Source of the DNA: Treponema sp. | Lineage (GTDB): Bacteria > Spirochaetota > Spirochaetia > Treponematales > Rectinemataceae | DNA: 7,771 nucleotides | Assembly (NCBI GenBank): GCA_017849315.1 | Contig: JAFIHQ010000034.1 | Span: forward strand, 1-7,771 | Direction of reading: 5' to 3' | Part shown: piece by piece, positions 5,191-7,771 of the stretch | Numbering within the stretch: the first letter of the stretch is position 1 | Layout of the letters: each line of letters begins with the position of its first letter | Notes under the pieces: generated by a model | The model's input: only the letters and a program-made list of their open reading frames with translations | What the model was told of the DNA's origin: nothing | Database searches by the model: none | Made by a program: the position numbers and the translations under genes

Positions 5191-5203
5191 GCCTTGGGCT
5201 TAC
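5187..5203 (+). other. Perfect hairpin over the rpsJ stop codon
   Basis: Seven perfect pairs form between gtaagcc (5187-5193) and ggcttac (5197-5203) around a three-base ttg loop. The rpsJ TAA (5188-5190) is inside the left arm. No T tract follows, so termination is unlikely; translating ribosomes would open it. It may mark an mRNA processing or stability site. Confidence 0.5.
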
Positions 5204-5212
5204 GTAGAATGC

Positions 5213-5244
5213 TGAAACGCCCGGCTTAGTGCTGGTAGCGTTCA
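5213..5244 (+). other. Hairpin just upstream of the rplC ribosome-binding site
   Basis: The outer stem pairs tg-a-aacgc (5213-5220, one bulged A) with gcgttca (5238-5244). The inner stem pairs ccggc (5221-5225) with gctgg (5231-5235), with one G-U pair, around ttagt. The helix ends three bases before the caggaga Shine-Dalgarno sequence (5248-5254). It could influence rplC translation or protect the processed 5' end; neither is shown. Confidence 0.45.
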
Positions 5245-5259
5245 ACGCAGGAGAGCCGA

Positions 5260-5883
5260 ATGATCGGACTAATTGGCAAAAAAATTGGGATGACGCAAGT
5301 TTTCGACGATACGGGGAAATTGATTCCTGTAACTGTCGTGCAGATCGTTCCCAATGTAGTCGTTGGCAAAAAGACTACGGACGCCGATGGATACGATGCT
5401 GTCTTGGTGGGTGCTTACGAACAGAAGAAGTCGAGAGTTACCAAGCCCTATGCGGGTCAGTTTCCGGAAGGAATTGCCCCTACGCGTATCCTTCGTGAGA
5501 TGAAAGGCTTTGAAAAAGAAGTGCAGGTCGGCGACAAGCTCGATGCTTCTCTTTTCAATGGCGTTCGGTATGTAGACGTTACTGCTACTTCTAAAGGCAA
5601 GGGCTTCCAGGGTGTTCAGAAGCGCTGGGGTTTTGGAGGTGGTCGTAACACGCATGGATCGAAATTCCACCGAGAACCAGGATCGACTGGCCAATGCACG
5701 TGGCCGCACAAGAGCTTTAAGAATATCAAGCTGCCAGGTCGCATGGGTCGAGAGCAGGTAACGGTTCAAAACCTCAAGGTGGTTCGAGTGGACACTGCAA
5801 AAAGCGTCGTTCTTGTGAGGGGCGCTCTTCCCGGACCAAGAAATTGTGATGTGCTTGTTCGTAAAGCCATCAAGAAGAACTGA
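5260..5883 (+). CDS. rplC: 50S ribosomal protein L3
   Basis: L3 is an early assembly protein of the 50S subunit. It binds the 3' region of 23S rRNA and reaches toward the peptidyl transferase centre with a long loop. The 207-residue product is of normal length. It opens MIGLIGKKIGMTQVFDDTG, the family start, and holds the loop KGKGFQGVQKRWGFGGGRNTHGSKFHREPGSTGQ. Gln145 in STGQ matches the glutamine (Gln150 in E. coli) methylated by PrmB. LPGRMGREQVTVQNLKVVRVD and VRGALPGP complete the C-terminal part. The ATG at 5260 is preceded by caggaga (5248-5254) at good spacing. The 69-base gap from rpsJ carries two hairpins. rplD follows after 14 bases. Confidence 0.98.
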   Translation: MIGLIGKKIGMTQVFDDTGKLIPVTVVQIVPNVVVGKKTTDADGYDAVLVGAYEQKKSRVTKPYAGQFPEGIAPTRILREMKGFEKEVQVGDKLDASLFNGVRYVDVTATSKGKGFQGVQKRWGFGGGRNTHGSKFHREPGSTGQCTWPHKSFKNIKLPGRMGREQVTVQNLKVVRVDTAKSVVLVRGALPGPRNCDVLVRKAIKKN

Positions 5884-5897
5884 AGGTGGAGGGCCCA

Positions 5898-6530
5898 ATG
5901 GAAAGTAAAGTTGTTTCCACCAATGGGAAGGAGCTCAGGAGCGTTGAGCTGTCCGAGGCTGTTTTCGGGCTTCCTATTAACGACGATGTCGTTTGGTATG
6001 CAATCAATAATGAACTTGCCAATGCGCGGGTTGGTACGGCGTGCACCAAAGACCGTGGCGAGGTTCATGGTACAAACAGAAAGCCCTATGGGCAGAAAGG
6101 TACGGGCCATGCTCGCCATGGTGACACCAAGTCCAATATCTATGTAGGTGGTGGTGTCTCGTTCGGACCTAAACCCAGGGACTTTTCGTATAAGATGCCA
6201 CGGAAGGCCAAGCAGTTGGCACTCAAGACGATTTTGAGCCAGAAAGCTCAAGATGGAACCTTGACTGTGGTCGAGGATTTTACGGTGGCAAGCGGGAAGA
6301 CAAAGGACCTTGTGGCCCTTCTTAGGCAATTCGTCGATCTTAAGAAGCCGGAGCGAACAATAATAGTGCTTAAGGATGACGATCCTATGCTGAAGCGTGC
6401 CGCCCGGAATATTCCCTGGCTGAGTTATTTGTCGTACAACAGGCTTAGAGCACATGATCTTTTTTATGCGAGAAGGGTCTTGATGCTTGAGTCCGCGGCA
6501 AAGCTGCTCAATGAATTTTACGCTGAGTAA
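5898..6530 (+). CDS. rplD: 50S ribosomal protein L4
   Basis: L4 binds domain I of 23S rRNA. Its extended loop lines the narrow part of the exit tunnel beside L22. In E. coli it also represses the S10 operon by acting on the leader. The product has 210 residues, within the normal range. The conserved loop occupies about residues 45-100, with the typical GTNRKPYGQKGTGHARHG and the SFGPKPRDFSYKMPRK run. The C-terminal globular part ends SAAKLLNEFYAE. I chose ATG 5898 because ggagg at 5888-5892 lies five bases before it. A GTG at 5886 in frame overlaps that Shine-Dalgarno sequence and would add only four residues. It lies 14 bases after rplC and 14 bases before rplW, so translational coupling is likely. 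Confidence 0.97.
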   Translation: MESKVVSTNGKELRSVELSEAVFGLPINDDVVWYAINNELANARVGTACTKDRGEVHGTNRKPYGQKGTGHARHGDTKSNIYVGGGVSFGPKPRDFSYKMPRKAKQLALKTILSQKAQDGTLTVVEDFTVASGKTKDLVALLRQFVDLKKPERTIIVLKDDDPMLKRAARNIPWLSYLSYNRLRAHDLFYARRVLMLESAAKLLNEFYAE

Positions 6531-6544
6531 GAAGGAGCGCCGAG

Positions 6545-6829
6545 ATGGAGTATGAGTCGATTTTGATCGAGCCGGTGCTCTCGGAAAAGAGCAATGTCAT
6601 GCGCGAATCTGGCCAGTACGTTTTCAAGGTCGATCCACGCGCAGACAAGATCATGGTTATGGAAGCGGTAAGGGCGCTTTTTAAAGTTACGCCTGTAAGC
6701 TGCAGAATAATCAATGTCAAATCTAAGCCCAAGCGTCTCAGAGGCAAACCTGGCCGGACCGCCGAGTGGAAAAAGGCGATTGTTCGCATCCAGAAGGGTG
6801 AGACGATCAGCGTTTTTGAAGGCGCATAA
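6545..6829 (+). CDS. rplW: 50S ribosomal protein L23
   Basis: L23 lies at the exit of the peptide tunnel on the 50S subunit and is the docking site for trigger factor and the signal recognition particle. The product has 94 residues, normal for bacteria. Family marks are the start EYESILIEPVLSEKSN, the segment YVFKVDPRADKIMVMEAVRALFKVTPVSCRIINVKSK, and the basic loop KPKRLRGKPGRTAEWKKAIVRIQKGETISVFEGA. The ATG at 6545 follows aaggag (6532-6537) at ideal spacing. It is 14 bases after rplD and 18 bases before rplB, in the standard order L3-L4-L23-L2. No unusual residues were noticed. Confidence 0.97.
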   Translation: MEYESILIEPVLSEKSNVMRESGQYVFKVDPRADKIMVMEAVRALFKVTPVSCRIINVKSKPKRLRGKPGRTAEWKKAIVRIQKGETISVFEGA

Positions 6830-6847
6830 AGGAAGTAGGGGAAAATT

Positions 6848-7678
6848 ATGGGTATTAGAACTTTTAGGCCGATTACACCAGGTTTGCGCCATCGAGTTCA
6901 GGTAGTGAACGATGAGATCACGACGAACAAAAGCAATCCCGAAAAATCCCTTACCAAGGGCAAGCGGAGTACCGGTGGTCGAGCCTCTAATGGACGAATT
7001 TCTGTTCGGCACCATGGTGGCGGACACAAGAAACTCTATAGAGAGATTGATTTTAAACGGGATAAATTCGATATTCCCGCTGTTGTTTCCAGTATTGAGT
7101 ACGATCCAAACCGAAGCGCTAATATTGCACTTTTGAAGTATGCTGATGGCGAAAAGCGCTATATTATTGCACCTAAAGGCCTCAAGGTTGGCCAAAAGGT
7201 TATGTCAGGACCTAAGGCTACCCCTGAAGTGGGCAATGCGCTTCCTTTGGAGAATATTCCGCTTGGTTTTACTGTTCATAATATTGAGTTGACCCTGGGC
7301 CGAGGCGGACAGCTTGCCCGTTCCGCTGGAGCTGGTGCGTTGCTTGCTGGTGTTGAGGGTGACTATGTCGTTATCAAATTGCCTTCCGGCGAGCTTCGGA
7401 TGGTCTTTAAGAAATGCATGGCGACGGTTGGTTCGGTTGGCAACGACGAACACATGAATGAGCGAATTGGAAAAGCGGGCCGAACACGATGGCTCGGAAT
7501 TCGGCCAACCGTTCGTGGTACTGTCATGAACCCTGTCGATCACCCACATGGTGGTGGTGAAGGGCGTGGAAAAGGTTACAAGCAGCCTGTGTCTCCATGG
7601 GGTCAGCCAGCCAAAGGCTATAAGACGCGCGATCCGCACAAGCCTTCCAGTCGCTTTATAACTAAGCGCCGAAAGTGA
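6848..7678 (+). CDS. rplB: 50S ribosomal protein L2
   Basis: L2 is a primary 23S rRNA-binding protein next to the peptidyl transferase centre and is needed for subunit joining. The product has 276 residues, the usual size. The N-terminal part reads FRPITPGLRHRV, then RASNGRISVRHHGGGHKKLYREIDFKR. The central barrel has SIEYDPNRSANIALLKYADGEKRYI and GRGGQLARSAGAGA. The C-terminal signature DHPHGGGEGRGKG (residues 231-243) contains the histidine equivalent to E. coli His229, important for activity. The tail is KPSSRFITKRRK. The ATG at 6848 is preceded by an agggga motif (6837-6842), part of a 15-base block nearly identical to that before rpsG. rpsS follows after 15 bases. Confidence 0.98.
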   Translation: MGIRTFRPITPGLRHRVQVVNDEITTNKSNPEKSLTKGKRSTGGRASNGRISVRHHGGGHKKLYREIDFKRDKFDIPAVVSSIEYDPNRSANIALLKYADGEKRYIIAPKGLKVGQKVMSGPKATPEVGNALPLENIPLGFTVHNIELTLGRGGQLARSAGAGALLAGVEGDYVVIKLPSGELRMVFKKCMATVGSVGNDEHMNERIGKAGRTRWLGIRPTVRGTVMNPVDHPHGGGEGRGKGYKQPVSPWGQPAKGYKTRDPHKPSSRFITKRRK

Positions 7679-7693
7679 TAGAGGAGCAAACTC

Positions 7694-7771
7694 GTGTCAA
7701 GGTCCATAAAGAAGGGGCCCTTCATTGAGAAGAGCCTGTACAAGAAGGTAACTGAAGCGAAAAAGTCTGGA
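7694..7771 (+). CDS. rpsS: 30S ribosomal protein S19, 5' part only
   Basis: Only the first 26 codons are inside the window, and the frame is open to the last base. The translation MSRSIKKGPFIEKSLYKKVTEAKKSG is the family start: the R-S-KKGPF motif followed by the first helix. S19 forms a complex with S13 in the 30S head and touches the A-site tRNA side of the subunit. The start is a GTG at 7694, with gaggag at 7681-7686 as Shine-Dalgarno sequence seven bases before it. The TGA of rplB and this ribosome-binding site are nearly contiguous, which suggests coupling. S19 after L2 is the universal S10-operon order, so L22 and S3 would be expected next. Confidence 0.95.
   Translation, partial: MSRSIKKGPFIEKSLYKKVTEAKKSG

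Overview
The window is a core translation locus on the + strand. It joins the str cluster (rpsL, rpsG, an EF-G gene, tuf) to the start of the S10 cluster (rpsJ, rplC, rplD, rplW, rplB and the first 26 codons of rpsS). No mobile element, CRISPR array, tRNA or rRNA is visible. The proteins suggest a spirochaete (Spirochaetota, Treponema/Sphaerochaeta-like): EF-Tu carries the NTRHLEYQS stretch after its RGITI motif and NKVD at G4, both as I remember them from treponemal EF-Tu. The EF-G gene also resembles the divergent spirochaete/planctomycete/deltaproteobacteria EF-G2 group. This placement comes from memory, not from a search.

Layout. Bases 1-80 are a leader with no gene. rpsL (81-455) and rpsG (481-951) are followed by an exact 78-bp tandem duplication that copies the rpsG 3' end, then by a strong intrinsic terminator near 1104-1127. 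An EF-G paralogue (1158-3212) follows. It has no Shine-Dalgarno sequence, and a -10-like hexamer lies only 7 bases before its ATG. A 268-base gap (3213-3480) carries one strong and one weaker promoter candidate and a structured leader for tuf (3481-4671). tuf ends in a strong terminator whose descending arm also contains a -35-like hexamer, with a -10-like hexamer just after the T tract. A 150-base structured leader then precedes rpsJ (4885-5190). From rplC to rpsS the genes are tightly packed (14-18 base gaps), each with its own ribosome-binding site, and read as one operon.

How it works together. S12, S7, S10 and S19 belong to the 30S subunit, and L3, L4, L23 and L2 to the 50S subunit. EF-Tu delivers aminoacyl-tRNA. 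The EF-G paralogue lacks the domain IV tip histidine of translocating EF-G and may work in ribosome recycling rather than translocation. Terminators and promoters appear to split the region into at least three or four transcription units: rpsL-rpsG, the EF-G paralogue, tuf, and rpsJ onward.

The coding content is ordinary. The parts worth a second look lie between genes: the 78-bp duplication, the apparently leaderless EF-G gene, a promoter embedded in the tuf terminator, and possible alternative RNA folds ahead of tuf and rpsJ. I did not find evidence for a wholly new system.
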